NCBI GenBank assembly: GCA_011800805.1
Contig: MPNW01000073.1
Location: 1 to 64,000 of the forward strand
Direction of reading: 5' to 3'
Length of the DNA: 64,000 bases
Origin: Hirudo medicinalis
Taxonomy: Eukaryota > Annelida > Clitellata > Hirudinida > Hirudinidae
This document shows positions 21,835-33,916 of the stretch, one piece after another (the first letter of the stretch is position 1; each line of letters starts with the position of its first letter). A program made the translations under genes and the position numbers. The notes below the pieces were generated by a model. It ran no database searches, had not been told where the DNA came from, and saw only the letters and a list, made by a program, of their open reading frames with translations.

Positions 21835-23024
21835 TTAGCGATCGACCTCACCAAGTACAATGTCGATGGAGCCGAGAACGGCCGAGATATCTGCTAGCAT
21901 GTGGCCGCGGCACAGGAAGTCCATCGCCTGGAGGTGAGCGAAGCCAGGTGCGCGTAGCTTACAGCGGTACGGCTTATTAGTGCCGTCGGAAATCAGATAG
22001 ACGCCGAACTCACCCTTGGGTGCTTCAACCGCGACGTATACCTCGCCGGCCGGCACGCGATAACCCTCAGTATAGAGTTTGAAGTGATGAATCAGCGATT
22101 CCATAGAGCGTTTCATTACCTGACGCTTCGGCGGAACTACCTTGCCGTTAGTGTTAGACACCGGGCCACTTGCTTCCTTGCCGAGCAGCAGGTCGACGCA
22201 CTGGCGCATGATCTTCGCTGACTGGCGCATCTCTTCCATGCGGATCAAGTAGCGGTCGTAACAGTCACCGTTCTTACCGATCGGAATGTCGAACTCAGTT
22301 CCGGATAGCACTCGTAAGGCTGACTCTTGCGCAAATCCCAGGCAGCGCCCGAACCGCGCACCATTACGCCGGAGAAACCCCAAGCCCATGCGTCGTCTAG
22401 CGAAACCACGCCGATATCGACGTTACGCTGCTTGAAGATTCGGTTGGGAGTCAAGAGGTCGTCGAGGTTCTTCATCATCTGCAGAAACGGATCGATCCAC
22501 TTGCCAATGTCTTCGACCAGCTTCTGCGGCAGGTCCTGATGGACACCGCCCGGACGGAAGTAGGCCGCGTGCATGCGTGCACCGCAGGCGCGCTCATAGA
22601 GCACCATAAGCTTTTCGCGCTCTTCGAAGCCCCACAGCGGCGGAGTCAACGCGCCGACGTCCATTGCCTGTGTGGTAACGTTAAGCAGGTGCGATAAAAT
22701 ACGGCCGATTTCGGAATAGAGAACGCGAATCAGCTTGCCACGCTTCGGCACTTCTAGGCCGAGCAGGCGCTCGACCGCCAACGCATAGGCATGCTCCTGA
22801 TTCATCGGTGCGACGTAGTCGAGTCGGTCGAAATAGGGCACAGCCTGCAGATAGGTCTTATGCTCGATCAGCTTCTCGGTGCCTCGATGCAACATGCCGA
22901 TATGCGGATCGACGCGATCAACTACCTCGCCGTCGAGCTCTAGTACTAGGCGTAGCACGCCATGTGCTGCCGGATGCTGCGGGCCGAAGTTAATGTTGAA
23001 ATTACGAACGGCGGCTTCAGCCAT
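21835..23024 (-). pseudogene. nuoD: NADH-quinone oxidoreductase subunit D, one frameshift
   Basis: NuoD is the 49-kDa-type subunit that lines the quinone pocket. The first frame (from ATG 23024, [20 protein letters not shown]) is conserved for about 244 codons to [12 protein letters not shown], then goes out of frame; [20 protein letters not shown] through EVDR continues in another frame to the stop at 21835. One G of a GG pair at about 22296 is missing. The C-terminal [13 protein letters not shown] end is preserved. The gene abuts nuoE with no gap. Confidence 0.9.
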
Positions 23025-23033
23025 TTCAGTACC

Positions 23034-23639
23034 TCAATTCGTTGCGGCCTTCTCGTCGCCCGGCAATATGTATTCGGTGCCCTCCCAGGGGGACAGGAAG
23101 TCGAAATTGCGAAATTCTTGCTTGAGTTCGACCGGCTCGTAGACGACACGCTTCTGCTCGTCGTCGTAGCGCACTTCAACGAAGCCAGTGAGTGGGAAGT
23201 CCTTGCGTAGCGGATGGCCTTCGAAACCGTAGTCGGTCAACAGGCGACGCAGGTCTGGGTGACCAGAGAACAGGATGCCGTACATGTCGTAGGCTTCACG
23301 CTCGAACCAGCCAGCACCCGGATAGACCGAGATAACCGAGGGAATTGGGGTGTCCTCGTTAGTGCTGACACGGACGCGTACGCGTAGATTCTGGCGTGGC
23401 GACAGCAGGTGATAGACGAAGTCGAAACGCTTGCGACGCTGCGGATAGTCGACGCCTGATGCATCAATGAACGACAATAATTGGCATTGTTCGTCGTTGC
23501 GCAAAAATGTCAATACATCGATGATGTCGACAGGCTTCACCGTTAACGTCAGCTCGCCATAGGCAAACAGGCTTTCCTCGATATCAGCGTCAAGCTTGTC
23601 TGCGATATAGGCAGCAAGGTCCTGAAGAGCTTCACTCAT
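23034..23639 (-). CDS. nuoC: NADH-quinone oxidoreductase subunit C
   Basis: NuoC is the 30-kDa-type subunit of the connecting module. The 201-residue product contains the family motif [20 protein letters not shown] followed by [20 protein letters not shown]. It is intact and of normal alphaproteobacterial length, with a 6-base gap to nuoB. Confidence 0.95.
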   Translation of the reverse strand: MSEALQDLAAYIADKLDADIEESLFAYGELTLTVKPVDIIDVLTFLRNDEQCQLLSFIDASGVDYPQRRKRFDFVYHLLSPRQNLRVRVRVSTNEDTPIPSVISVYPGAGWFEREAYDMYGILFSGHPDLRRLLTDYGFEGHPLRKDFPLTGFVEVRYDDEQKRVVYEPVELKQEFRNFDFLSPWEGTEYILPGDEKAATN

Positions 23640-23645
23640 TTGGGA

Positions 23646-24227
23646 TCACCGCTCGATGGTGCCAGTGCGACGGATTTTCTTCTGCAAAAGAAGAATGCCG
23701 TACAAAAGCGCCTCAGCGTTCGGAGGACAGCCGGGCACATATATGTCGACCGGCACGACGCGGTCGCAGCCGCGTACCACCGAATAGGAATAGTGATAGT
23801 AGCCGCCACCATTGGCACACGAGCCCATCGAAATGACATAGCGTGGCTCCGGCATCTGATCGTAGACCTTACGTAACGCCGGCGCCATCTTGTTGGTTAG
23901 CGTGCCGGCGACGATCATCACGTCAGACTGGCGCGGAGACGCGCGTGGCGCGATGCCAAAGCGCTCAGCATCATAGCGCGGCATCGAGATGTGCATCATC
24001 TCGACAGCACAGCAGGCAAGACCGAAAGTCATCCACATAAGCGACCCGGTGCGTGCCCATGTGATAAGAGCCTCGGACGAGGTGGCGAGGAAGCTCTTGT
24101 CAGACAGCTCGTTGTTCAACTCGTCAAAGAATGCATCATCGGAGCCTATGAGTTTGCCGGTGCTCGGATCGATGATGCCTGTCGGCTTTGGTGCGATCAT
24201 GGTACCTGAGAAGTCGTTCAATCCCAT
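23646..24227 (-). CDS. nuoB: NADH-quinone oxidoreductase subunit B
   Basis: NuoB holds [4Fe-4S] cluster N2, which reduces quinone. The start at ATG 24227 ([15 protein letters not shown]) gives 193 residues and overlaps the end of nuoA by 10 bases; a longer frame to 24338 reads through nuoA. Cluster ligands are visible in [21 protein letters not shown] and [13 protein letters not shown]. It is highly conserved and intact. Confidence 0.95.
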   Translation of the reverse strand: MGLNDFSGTMIAPKPTGIIDPSTGKLIGSDDAFFDELNNELSDKSFLATSSEALITWARTGSLMWMTFGLACCAVEMMHISMPRYDAERFGIAPRASPRQSDVMIVAGTLTNKMAPALRKVYDQMPEPRYVISMGSCANGGGYYHYSYSVVRGCDRVVPVDIYVPGCPPNAEALLYGILLLQKKIRRTGTIER

Positions 24228-24583
24228 TCCAACGCTCCCTTTTTCCACTCGTAGACAAAGCCGATGGTCAGCACAGCCAGAAAGATCATCATTGACCAGA
24301 AACCGAGCATTCCGATCTCGCCGAAGGACACTGCCCACGGGAACAAGAACGCCACCTCGAGATCAAAGATGATGAAAAGAATGGATACCAGGTAGAACCG
24401 GCTGTCGAACGTCATGCGGGCATCGTCAAAGGAGTTGAAGCCGCATTCGTAGGTCGACAGCTTTTCCGGGTCCGGACTGCGGTAGGCGACAAGGAATGGT
24501 ACAACCATAAGAGCAATGCCGACTACGAGAGCCACACCGATAAAAATGACGATGGACAGATACGAACTAAGGAGAGTGTTCAT
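24218..24583 (-). CDS. nuoA: NADH-quinone oxidoreductase subunit A
   Basis: NuoA is a three-helix membrane subunit and the first gene of the operon. I place the start at ATG 24583 ([14 protein letters not shown]), giving 121 residues, the normal length; the frame to 24661 adds a tail not seen in the family. It contains [19 protein letters not shown] and [13 protein letters not shown] weak promoter candidate (TTGTAG and TACAAT, 19 apart) is seen on the minus strand about 155-190 bases upstream. Confidence 0.94.
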   Translation of the reverse strand: MNTLLSSYLSIVIFIGVALVVGIALMVVPFLVAYRSPDPEKLSTYECGFNSFDDARMTFDSRFYLVSILFIIFDLEVAFLFPWAVSFGEIGMLGFWSMMIFLAVLTIGFVYEWKKGALEWD

Positions 24584-25399
24584 GCTGCGAATTCCGTTGG
24601 TGGCCAATTCGCCCAGACTTACAGCACTGGATCCTTTTCCGAAAGCGCAATTAATTATCACTCGCCACTGGCGAAACGGTCATGCTGCAATGTAGCGCCA
24701 TTGCTAGCGCAGATGCTTCTCCGAAGCAAGCTAAACATTGTACAATAAAGTAAAGAGAATCCTACAAACCGATGGACCAAAATCCTGTATTGGTATGGGC
24801 GCCTCCCGTTTAATTTCCTTCATCATTTATTCCACTTTTCTCTCCTGACAAATCCAAAGCATTATTGGCGCTATAATCTGTAGAAAGAACTGGTTATACT
24901 GCTTCTGCGTCATCTGCTCGGATACCGCGATAACTTGTTGCAATTAACGAATGCGATCGCTTGTCGCAATGTTTAAAAACAACTCTCACTCGCCATCGTC
25001 ATCCGTATCGCTCTTATGGCCCGGATTTTTGCCGATCTATATCCCCTACCGGCGAGATCACACGACTTCAACTTACAGCGTATTCTCGACCGTACAGGTT
25101 TGCTCCAAAACTATTCGATCAGCGCCGTTGTGTGCGACCGCTACTGCCGCTCTATTATCGACTCACTCCTACTTTGTGGTCCTGCTCGACGACGCGATGG
25201 CGTCGAAGGAGTATCCTATACTTTTCGGAAATAGGTGCATGGAACATCACTGCTGCCCTTGTAGACTTTCCTACTACTGCGTTGGCGCATGACGATAGCC
25301 AAGAAGACATGTAGGGCTGTCTTGCCAAGTTCGACCGCGCTAACAGGACCTAAAATAGCAGGAATATTCCGCTAAGTAGTCAACCACATCTCAATCGCT
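24584..25399. other. Upstream of nuoA; start of the degraded region
   Basis: The first 200 bases probably hold the nuo promoter. Beyond about 24,930 short plus-strand open pieces occur (for example MARIFADLYPLPARS near 25,016) but I do not recognise a family, and stops interrupt all frames. Confidence 0.4.
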
Positions 25400-25870
25400 A
25401 TCTCCAACATCGAAGGTGCCAAGGACTCGAGTGGCCGGTGAGGTTAGAGCTAGGAGAAGCACGCCTCTAATAATTGTTTCAGGCCAGCCGGCATCATCAC
25501 CCATTCGCGCCGCGGCTTCGAACGACTTTACGACTGGCCTGGGCGCTTTAAGCCCGCTGAGATCTACAATCGACGTGATCTGAATGCCGACAGCGCGCAT
25601 CGCGAGCTGTTGCGAATCTCGACGCATGCCCACGGCGTCGCCGCCGGCATCTGCATACGCAACTATTTCTGCCTGTCGCCGGCCCAAATGAAGAGCCAGT
25701 TTGAGGAACTAGTCGAGTCACCTATTACAATGAGTCGCGAGCGTTATTAGAAACTGCCGCTGAGCTTTATCAAGAACTTCAGCAGATGCAAGACTGGCTC
25801 GGCCCTGAGAGCATCTCAGGTTACGTCCACAGGCGACTTAGGACTCGGCCTGAGCGACATAGTTGGTCGC
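25400..25870 (+). pseudogene. Remnant of a YcaQ-like winged-helix DNA glycosylase (HTH_42 family)
   Basis: The plus strand reads THSRRGFERLYDWPGRFKP, then AHRELLRISTHAHGVAAGIC and LSPAQMKSQFEELVES in one frame, matching the middle of the YcaQ/HTH_42 family (…RRGFERVYDLxERVLP…ARxxGVATxxDLxDYFRL…). After a stop, AAELYQELQQMQDWLG resembles the end of the family. The stretch between these, about 100 residues in intact proteins, is deleted. In E. coli YcaQ unhooks DNA interstrand crosslinks. Both the N-terminus and the catalytic QxQ region are absent, so it is dead. Confidence 0.6.
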
Positions 25871-26589
25871 TCAGCTGAGCTGACTCTAACTCTAGTCAAC
25901 GCCTAAATTGCCAGTCGACAGTACCTTGTCAGCAAAGGCAGAAGCGTAAGAGGGGATGATGTACGATCTTCGAGGCAACTCCTCAGCTGTCCTGTACCAG
26001 CGGGCTAAGGGCCGAGCTCGAAGACAATTAGAATTTCCCGGAAAGGCGAATGAAAAAGGCGAATGAAAAAGACGATCCGCGAGCCATGGAGACCTACCGT
26101 CATAGACATTAATCCGATAGTCTAGCGGATGTCCTGGGCAAGGAACCTGGATATGGACTTCGATGACAACTATCCGGCTGCATCATCGTGTGCATTATTG
26201 CGACGCAGCGGATACGCACGTCTGAGACGTTATCATACTCTTCTGCTCTTAACTGCTGCGACGAAACCGGCCCTGACCCCACTCGCGCGCTAGCACCAAG
26301 CTTGCCGAGCATAGCAGCATCGCAGCTCAGGTGACGACGTTGCCGTTCACACTGTCGAGTTGCCTAGCAACTGAAAATACTGCCTTAGCGCCAACATGAT
26401 CAGCAACAACGTATGGAGTTATATCTTCGGCAATCTCACTATTACCTCTGGCGCAGACTTCGTCACCAGAGCAAGACTATTCGCTATCTCGATCGACGGT
26501 CTGATCACGTAGAGCGGCCATCTCGATGGCTGCAAATACTAAATGGTCGCGAGTATCTAACCACTTATTCTCATCGAGGAAGACACATA
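25871..26589. other. Degraded DNA between the ycaQ-like and cobW relics
   Basis: Rhizobial cob clusters often have cobP/cobU before cobW; I looked for it and could not recognise it. A 13-bp tandem duplication (aaaggcgaatgaa) lies at 26042-26067. Confidence 0.35.
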
Positions 26590-27686
26590 ACCGCTTTTAT
26601 CGAACGCATTTCCTGCACTGTTGTTACTTGCTTTCTCGGTTCCGGTAAAACCACGATGTTGCTTAATTTCCTCGAAAACTCCAAGGGGCAAACGCCTCGA
26701 AATCGTCGTCAACGAATTCGATGACGTTGACATCTATAACGCTATACTGGAGTGTTGCGATATCAGCATCCACCGATATCAGCATCCACAAGGATAAGAA
26801 CATCATAGAACTCGCCAATAGCTAAATCTGCTGTACCGTGAACAACGATTTCTTTTAGGCCTTCAACTAGATTCTCGAGAGCATGTCGAAGGTCGATCAC
26901 AGCCTGATCGAGACGTCTGGCCCAGCTATTGCCCAAGCCACCGATCAAAGCCATTCATCAAAGCCATCCATCAAAGCCATCCATCAAAGCTATCCAGTGG
27001 CCGCTTGTGAGGGGCCGCATGATGGTCACAACAGCGTTCTCATCGTGCGCGACGACCAAACCATCGTCTAAAGTAAGATCGCCTACGACATAGACGCACT
27101 CGTCACCCAACTCAGCAAAAATAATTCACTCAACCACAATAATCCGATCAAAGAAGTGTTCGCGAAACAGGTCGCCTGCACTGACCTAATCATCCTGTCC
27201 AATAGCGACATGCACGATGAAGTTGCCCGTGATCGCGCTAGAGTCATAGTCGACGAGCATCTGGCTCACGTCGTCAAGATCGTGTCGTTGGCGCACGGCA
27301 AGGTTTATCCTTAAATGTTGATAGGCATCGTTCTCTCTGTAGAGGACAACATCGAAAACCGTAAACCCATCACGACGGTGCCTTTGATTACAAGCACAAC
27401 GACTTCGATACTTTCGTCATCGCGATCCCAGTTATCGCCAACTATGGGGAACTTGCCAAGCGCTTCGCCACAGCCGCCGAGGAAAAGAACATTCTGCGTG
27501 TGCAGAGCTTCGTCGAAGTTGGCGATAAGTCGATGCATCTGCTAGTCTGGATCGTCAACACGCGTGTTAACCACTACTACGATTACTACGATTGTGCTTG
27601 GATCGTCGATAACGACCGCGCGCCTGATCTTGATAGGCCTCAAGAGGCTCGACTACTCGGCCATCGAGCGCATCATGGTCGAGTAG
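26590..27686 (+). pseudogene. cobW: Remnant of cobW (cobalamin cluster G3E GTPase)
   Basis: CobW is a metallochaperone GTPase thought to supply cobalt to the CobNST chelatase. The relic is clear: TVVTCFLGSGKTTMLLNFLE (Walker A), then in shifted frames IIELAN-ICCTV (the CxCC metal site, first Cys replaced by a stop context), DHSLIETSGPA, DLIILSNSD, AHVVKIVSLAHGKVYP, FDTFVIAIPVIANYGELAKR, NILRVQSFVEVGDKSMHLLV and a natural end at TAG 27686. There are several frameshifts and stops. A 16-bp duplication (26758-26789) and a four-copy 13-bp repeat (26944-26995) lie inside it. Confidence 0.85.
26944..26995. repeat. Four tandem copies of a 13-bp unit
   Basis: The unit atcaaagccatcc is repeated four times with single-base variants, inside the cobW relic. 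13 is not a multiple of three, so each added copy changes frame: this expanded after the gene was dead, or helped kill it. Confidence 0.9.
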
Positions 27687-27839
27687 TCCATACAACCCCT
27701 TACTCGATCTCCACTACGCTCGGTCAAGCTGCATCTTCAAACGAGAGGAGATCGTCGATGTCTGCGTCCGCCTATTCTTTAATCAATGAGGTAAAGATGA
27801 CCCGTAGGGTCGGATAAGAGTTAATTTTCACGCGACCTC

Positions 27840-30800
27840 AATAAGATGCGCTGATGCACACATCCTTAACACTATATGCGCCTTGCTCGACGAGCTTACC
27901 GATCTACATAACCTCAGTTACCCTATGTCGATAGACTTGTAGGTTAACAGCGTAGCAAGCCACGCCATGGTCATTCTCGTCTGCATCTTCGGCTAGTCAA
28001 AACTGTTGGCACCACTACTGCGAACAACTTGCGGTACTGGCCCTCGCATAAAGCATAGCACTTGCTCCGCTATCTGGCGAAAGCAACGACGATGATCTAA
28101 AGGATGATCGAGGCGTCAACGTTGCCGTGCTCCGAGCTCCACTCCCTTCTCGGCTATTTGCTCGAGAACAGGCCGAGAACATGAAAACGCTCGTCGTGCG
28201 ACTGGTTGAGCTGGCTGGTGGTCAGAACGAAACCACGGCTCTCGTCGCGATGACGAAGACCGGATTCTACGATCATGTGCGAGGCGTTGTTAGAGCTTCA
28301 CCTTCTCCACGTTTACACGAAGACAGTTCTAGCAGGATGATGATCGACAATAGTCAACGCTTGATCATCTTGTGTCGCCCATCCATCGCCAATTCGGAGC
28401 ATCTTCTCCCTATGAATGTGAATAAGGAAACGTCGTCTTATTCTTTCTATCACTCGATACTCCTCACAGCCGACGCCCCCCCATAGACGCGCTGGTCAAG
28501 ATATTGACGGTACAAGGCTTGCGCTATGCACCGATTTTCGTCTTGAGCCTCAAGAGAACCGCGATTCTTTTGTTTTAGTCGAGGCCGTCATTACGCAGCT
28601 CGCACCAGCGACAATCGTCACGCGACAACATTTCGCCTTCGGGACTGAACCAGGTACGGAAACGATGTCGAGCGAGTCGACGTGTAGGTATTCCATGGTA
28701 TTTCACCACCCTTTGCCTAATTTCACCACCCTTTGCCTAAAGGCTAGGAAGATAGTTAGCGTGGTCTCGCGCTCGCCGACTTCTACATGCATGTTGTAAT
28801 GCTCGAACTTGACGACTGCATTCTCGCTGGCGTCACCTCTTTCAAGGCCAAGAGAAACGTCGACAGTTGCTCTTGGCTTTCACGCCTTTGTTAACCTGAC
28901 CAGAGTCGGACCGCGTCGAATATATCGCCTGCCGTGTCACCGTATATCTCATGCTGCGCAAGACACCGCCTGAAGAGCGCAAGGTTGTTCCCCTCTCATC
29001 TCCGACCACCCCCCCCTCCAGCGCTCTCGCCCGAACCGGTTACGCAGTCGGCATTGATGTACCACTTTCAAGCAGGCTCACCATGATGAGAGACATCAAT
29101 AAGCACTGATAAGATGTTTAATAGATTTCTGAATCTCTGCTAAATCTACTCGATTTTATCGAGACTATAAAGCATCTATTGGCGCTTGACGACTATGTCG
29201 CGCTATCCGCCGATATACATACGGATATAAGGAACGCAAACGTAGTTGAGGCGGTATGGGGCAAAAAATATCCTGGAAACTGATACAATCCCACCGTCGT
29301 GACGTCTCTCATCCCCGCTGGACTTTTCCGTACGTACGGTTGAGGAGCGCTGCAACGCCGACGTCTACTAAGACATGCCAAAGCTGACGTCACCCCCTTT
29401 TCTCCATGCCCTTGTGGTAATAGGGTAAGGGTGATTGGCAACCAACAGTTTATGGTGGACAGCTTAAAGCTTGACGAGAACCAGCTTTACCCCCCCTTCG
29501 GCAACGTCACCGTCATCCTCGCCACTCCGATCGCGGCCGTTCAGCAGATCACCGTGCCAACTATTATAACCAGACCATGCCGCCGTGCCGTGCCGCTGCT
29601 TACCTTCTGGATCTAGTGCAGAAGTCGCTCGCATCCCACGCTATCATCTATGTCGACGCCCATGGCGCACTCGAATGGCTGCTGCAAGGCCTTGACACTG
29701 AGCTAGGACTGCTTCCTCAAGATCGTCTCAGCTCGCCGTCGGTGATCTACTACTCATCGTCTCCAACTCAAGCAAGGCGGCACAGGCAAAGCGCCATATT
29801 ATGGCGATCACTTTCAATTACCTCTGCAGCCGCCGCTCGCCGCTGCCGGATTGAACGAACATTAGCAGAAACTTGAGCGTCGAGTTGATGAATACACCCA
29901 GACAGACGGCTTCTACTGCCACCGCTGCGATCGGTCGGCTAACCTCATCGTCGAGACGGCGTCGCGATGACCGACACGCCCGACGAAGTGCTGCGCTGTA
30001 TCGACTCCTAGCTCTACGGTCTCAAGGATTTCGCCATACAAGGATGGCCTACAATTATTTATGGTCGTATTGAACAGGACGAGTCTGACGCTATCCGCTG
30101 TGTTAGCGCTTAAGCCGAGCGGTAAACCTGCTCGCGGCCTTCGACATCCGTCACATAAAGGCCAGCCCTTTCGGCGCCTATACTGGCGGCCACACAGACT
30201 TACTTCCTACTGGATGCACCATTTTCAACTTCGAACCGCGCATCATACCGCTGGCAGCGCTCGGCTGCTAACGCATAAACCTCACCTAGCGCATCTTCGA
30301 CCTATTCCGCGACATGTTCCAGACTCATATCGCGCTGGTTGATGCAGCCGTCCGTGCAGCTGTCACCCGCGACGATGATGACCACGACAACCTGCTTTCT
30401 ACCAGCACGGGCCCTGTAGGGAAAATACAGTCGCGCATCTTTGGCTTCTCTCCCAGCACCTACGGCACTGGTCTTGATAACCAGCCTTCAATAGGCGACT
30501 GACAGGCCAGATATTACCTCGGCTGCGCCTATCTCGACGCTACTTCCCATGCCTATGTCGGTACCGAGATCGAAAGATTTTCTGCGCCCTGTGCCCTTGC
30601 CGACTACGTCGGCATCATCGGCGACTTCTCAATGTCGGTTGCAATACCCGGCAAGAACGCCGACGGCATCTTGCTCGATACCTTTGGCTAACACAGAATC
30701 ACGACCGCGCTCGTTAATCTCAGCTGTCAGCCGCATCGTCAGGGCACACACCACCAAGACCAGATTCATCACCGGCCAGATGTACACAACCGGCATTGTG

Positions 30801-31066
30801 CCTCCGAATTAGCTGATAATGTCGACCGGCCGATTGGCTTCGTCGAAACGGCGAATGCGATTTCGGGTGCACTGATCGAAGCTATCTATTACGTCTATGT
30901 CGGTGACGACGCTGTGTGCAACTTAATGCTTAGCAAGAATCAAACGGCAGCAAAGTTAATCGCCAAACGTTTCGCCACTGCGCGCCGACGCGGCTTGCAA
31001 CACCCGCTTCGCCACTCCATCGACGACGACTTCAACAGACTCATCGCTAAGGCCGAGGAACGCTAG
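27840..31066 (+). pseudogene. cobN: Remnant of cobN (cobaltochelatase large subunit)
   Basis: CobN inserts cobalt into hydrogenobyrinate a,c-diamide with CobS and CobT. Recognisable pieces in order: LTDLHNLSYPMSIDL (27,890), the YW..EQLAVLAL region (28,020), HAIIYVDAHGALEWLLQG (29,640), SNSSKAAQAKRHIMAITF (29,770), VDEYTQTDGFYCHRCDRSAN and LIVETAS (29,885-29,960), LYGLKDFAIQ (30,010), LLPTGCTIFNFEPRIIP (30,200), and the C-terminus NVDRPIGFVETANAISGALI to LIAKAEER with a natural TAG at 31066. There are dozens of stops and frame changes; total length is about 500 bases short of an intact gene. Confidence 0.85.
28476..29496. repeat. Three C runs and a 20-bp tandem duplication in the cobN relic
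   Basis: Runs of 7, 8 and 7 C occur at 28476-28482, 29009-29016 and 29490-29496. A perfect duplication of the 20-mer tttcaccaccctttgcctaa lies at 28701-28720/28721-28740. Confidence 0.9.
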
Positions 31067-31079
31067 ATCACGGCATAAC

Positions 31080-32700
31080 TAGCTTCTATCGTTTAAGCGT
31101 CGTCTGGCGCTGTCAGCACCGATGAAGACCGACGACAGCCTGCTCGTGCGCATCAACCAGCTCGCTGAAGAAAGCGCACCTAAGGCCTTGAACCTAAGGC
31201 CTTGATCGGACTATCGGATACACCGTGCGACATGGAAACGACTTCGTCGAGGAAACCGCGTGTGGCAGTATCCAGATCTCATTGGGAGAGACTGACGGCG
31301 GAGAGCGTATGCTTGCCATTCTAAGAAGACTATCCGCTCGAATTGCAGTGTGCACTGGTGTGTCGATCAATACTAGACAACTGATAGGGATAGACTTGGC
31401 GAAAATCGCTAATCTCCACACTGCTGACCATGTCTATTCGAAAAGCGATCAAGCAGACTAGACTTGAGCTGCAGCTCGGGCCGAAGTGTCGGTCGTGGTC
31501 GATGAGCCCAGAAAAATCGGACTTGATGCGATCATGGGCGACGTGCGGTTAGCGGGGATTATGTACGCGACATCTAGCGCCTGTTGATTGTGGGTGAACA
31601 GAAAGCAGTGACGTTGGTCGTGGCGTTTGTTGCAGAAGCCACCTGCATAATCGCGCTCGACTTTCTTCATGCAATATCGGCACTTGGGTGATACAGTAGA
31701 GAGCGTGACCCAAGCGCGGAGTACTACTTGCTCCGCCGAATGTGCGGAAATTTCTCATTCCTTAGTACCAACCTCTGTTTTGCCAGACATCCTTATCACA
31801 AAAGGTTGAAGGGGAATCATGATAGCATCAACGATAGCACTCACCGCGATGATCGCACAAAACTAGGTTCGAACTAAGGATTCAGCCGTCACACTCATTT
31901 CTCAAACGCCTACAATGCTGTCAGATCGTACTGCGATAATGGACTACAGAACGAGTCGAGGCTCCGCAATTGCCCATACCCTCCTTGTGAGAGATTCAAG
32001 GAATAGTTGCCGTAGGCAAAGAAAAATCAACTACTTGGCTTTCTACTTAGCTTTTCGAACGACGAACACGCTATAAGCACCAAACTGGCAAGCAAGATAG
32101 ATAGGATGTACAAAAGATCGTAACTATCCGCTGAGAGTCGCGATATTATAGACGAATCAAAATATGACCACACAATCGATTCACCCACTCTATCGGAATC
32201 CTCGCGCTCATCTCCGCTCGTGCCCCCCCTCGATATTGCCATGCCTTTCGGCAGCACCGACGCCTCGCGCCATGACTAAATTCTTCTAGACAACAACGGC
32301 CACCATAACAAACGGCCGCCACAACACCGGTATTCCCTCCGTGCCTGATCGTACTATGTTATTAGTCATTGACCTCAACTACGCCTCCGCTGTCACCGTC
32401 ACAGCTATTGCCAAATTCATTTACCTAGCTATCTCGCCCATTTATCCCGTATCAGAATCGTTATCTGCCTCAGCGCTCCGGTCTGTACTTCAAAAATGAT
32501 TGCCGTACGTGCCGCACGTAATGTTACCTTCGAAATCGCAACAGAAATTAGCGAAGCTTAAACCAGAAGCCCTCACTACACGTCTCTTGCTGCACCAAGG
32601 GAAGGATTGTGCTCATACGGGACCGACCATACTGTGACCATCGTTAGTGATGAAAAGACACGGCATTTGTCGTTGGTGGAACGACGAGGGACTTCTGGCT
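31080..32700 (+). pseudogene. cobG: Remnant of cobG (precorrin-3B synthase)
   Basis: CobG is the oxygen-dependent enzyme of the aerobic B12 route. Just after cobN the plus strand reads LALSAPMKTDDSLLVRINQ, then HGNDFVEETACGSIQISLGE and ILRRLSARIAVCTGVSINT, and EVSVVVDEPRKIGLDAIMGD, matching the N-terminal half of CobG (PALSAPMxTGDGLLVRL, HGNGxxExTARGSxQIRGL, …RTGVxxE). Beyond about 31,560 I cannot follow it, and the iron-sulfur cysteines were not found. The right end is a guess from where cobH begins. A 14-bp tandem duplication interrupts it at 31178-31205. Confidence 0.7.
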
Positions 32701-32759
32701 ACCTACACCGTAAGATATAAAGCTGCGCGGCATGGATCGCATCACGAAATTGCTCGTCT

Positions 32760-33115
32760 AGGAACACAAGCTGGACCAAAATGCCGTCTATGACTACATC
32801 CATAATTACATGGCTATCTACGAATGCTCCTCCGTCATCATTTGCTCGGAGGCCGGCGCACAATCTTATGTGACGCCACATACGGTGGCTAGCGACCCCA
32901 CCAGTATCTGCCAGCCACCAACAACAATCTGATCTGAGCGCATCAAATCCCGCCGCTATCATCAGCATTCCGGTTGGGTTCATCGGGGCTGCGGAATCCA
33001 AGAATTCGTTGGCCAAGAACTTCTATAGTATGCCATATGCCATTGTTTTCGTCCACCTCTACGGCAGACGGCAGCGCTATGACGACTGCAGCTCTCAATT
33101 CGCTGGTGAAGTCTA
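32760..33115 (+). pseudogene. cobH: Remnant of cobH (precorrin-8X methylmutase)
   Basis: CobH makes hydrogenobyrinate by methyl migration. The start is visible as YDYIHNYMAIYECSSVIICS (family DYIRDGxAIYxRSFAIIRAE) and the end as AAIISIPVGFIGAAESKNSL, AKNFYSMPYAIV and, after a frame change, GSAMTTAALNSLVKS. About 100 residues between them, including the catalytic histidine region, are deleted. It sits in the ancestral order between cobG and cobI. Confidence 0.82.
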
Positions 33116-33119
33116 ACGT

Positions 33120-33916
33120 ATTAATGCTTTAACTACAAATGGCCACGTGATCGTGTTGACACCGATTACGTCGATCCCTAACTGATGACAGTCAAGAACT
33201 GATGACAGTCAAGGCCGTGTGTGCACTAGCTGAGGTTGACTTGATCGCACATTTTTTACACGCGCGACACCAATGGTAATGCTCGCATCAGTGCCGATGC
33301 GTATTTCCGCGATAGCTTCATCGAAATGTCGTTTTCTATCCTGTGACGAAAGAGAGCGACAGGGATCACGACGACTACTATGCTGCCATCATAGACTTCT
33401 ACGAATAGTCAGCGCAATCAGCGGCATCCTACCTCGACCATAGCCGTACGGTAGCCACATCCTATCCAGTAGCGACCCACTGTTCTACGTATTACACATG
33501 CACCTGAATGCTCGGTTTCCGCATATCTATCCGACCGAAGTCATCACGGCCCGACCAAGGTCATCACGGCGTCACCGCTATGTCCGGCTGCTGTTTGCAG
33601 ACCAGCGTAATGATCGTCACGGCAACGATGGTGTTTGTCGATGCTGCCGGGCACGATAAGCGAATTCAAGCTTACTGTCGCCTCGTCGACACCCACGTTG
33701 CGATCATTATGAAGGTCTGCTGTAATATGCTCAAGATACGTAATAGTTGAAGGCAACCATAAACTCGACCACGCCCTTTATACCGTGCCCTTTATGTCGA
33801 GTGCGGCACCATATCCAACAACAAGCACATGGAGCTGATCGATAAGACGAACGACAAGACGCCATTTTCGCTATCTTGTTGGTGCCCCGGATAGACCGGA
33901 AGCCAGAAGCTGGATT
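33120..33916 (+). pseudogene. cobI: Remnant of cobI (precorrin-2 C20-methyltransferase)
   Basis: CobI uses SAM to methylate precorrin-2 at C20. Visible pieces: LMTVKAVCALAEVDLIAHF, FYPVTKESDRDHDDYYAAII, DFYE-SAQSAASYLDHSR, HHGVTAMSGC, DTHVAIIMKVCCNMLKIRNS and RALYVECGTISNNKHMELID followed by KTPFSL. They match the order of an intact CobI. There are several stops and shifts. A 17-bp tandem duplication (33180-33213) and a 20-bp one (33531-33570) lie inside. Confidence 0.82.

Noticed and set aside
26944..26995. Possible CRISPR array
   Set aside because: Four 13-bp units are directly adjacent with no spacers and lie inside the cobW relic; it is a simple tandem repeat. No cas gene is present.
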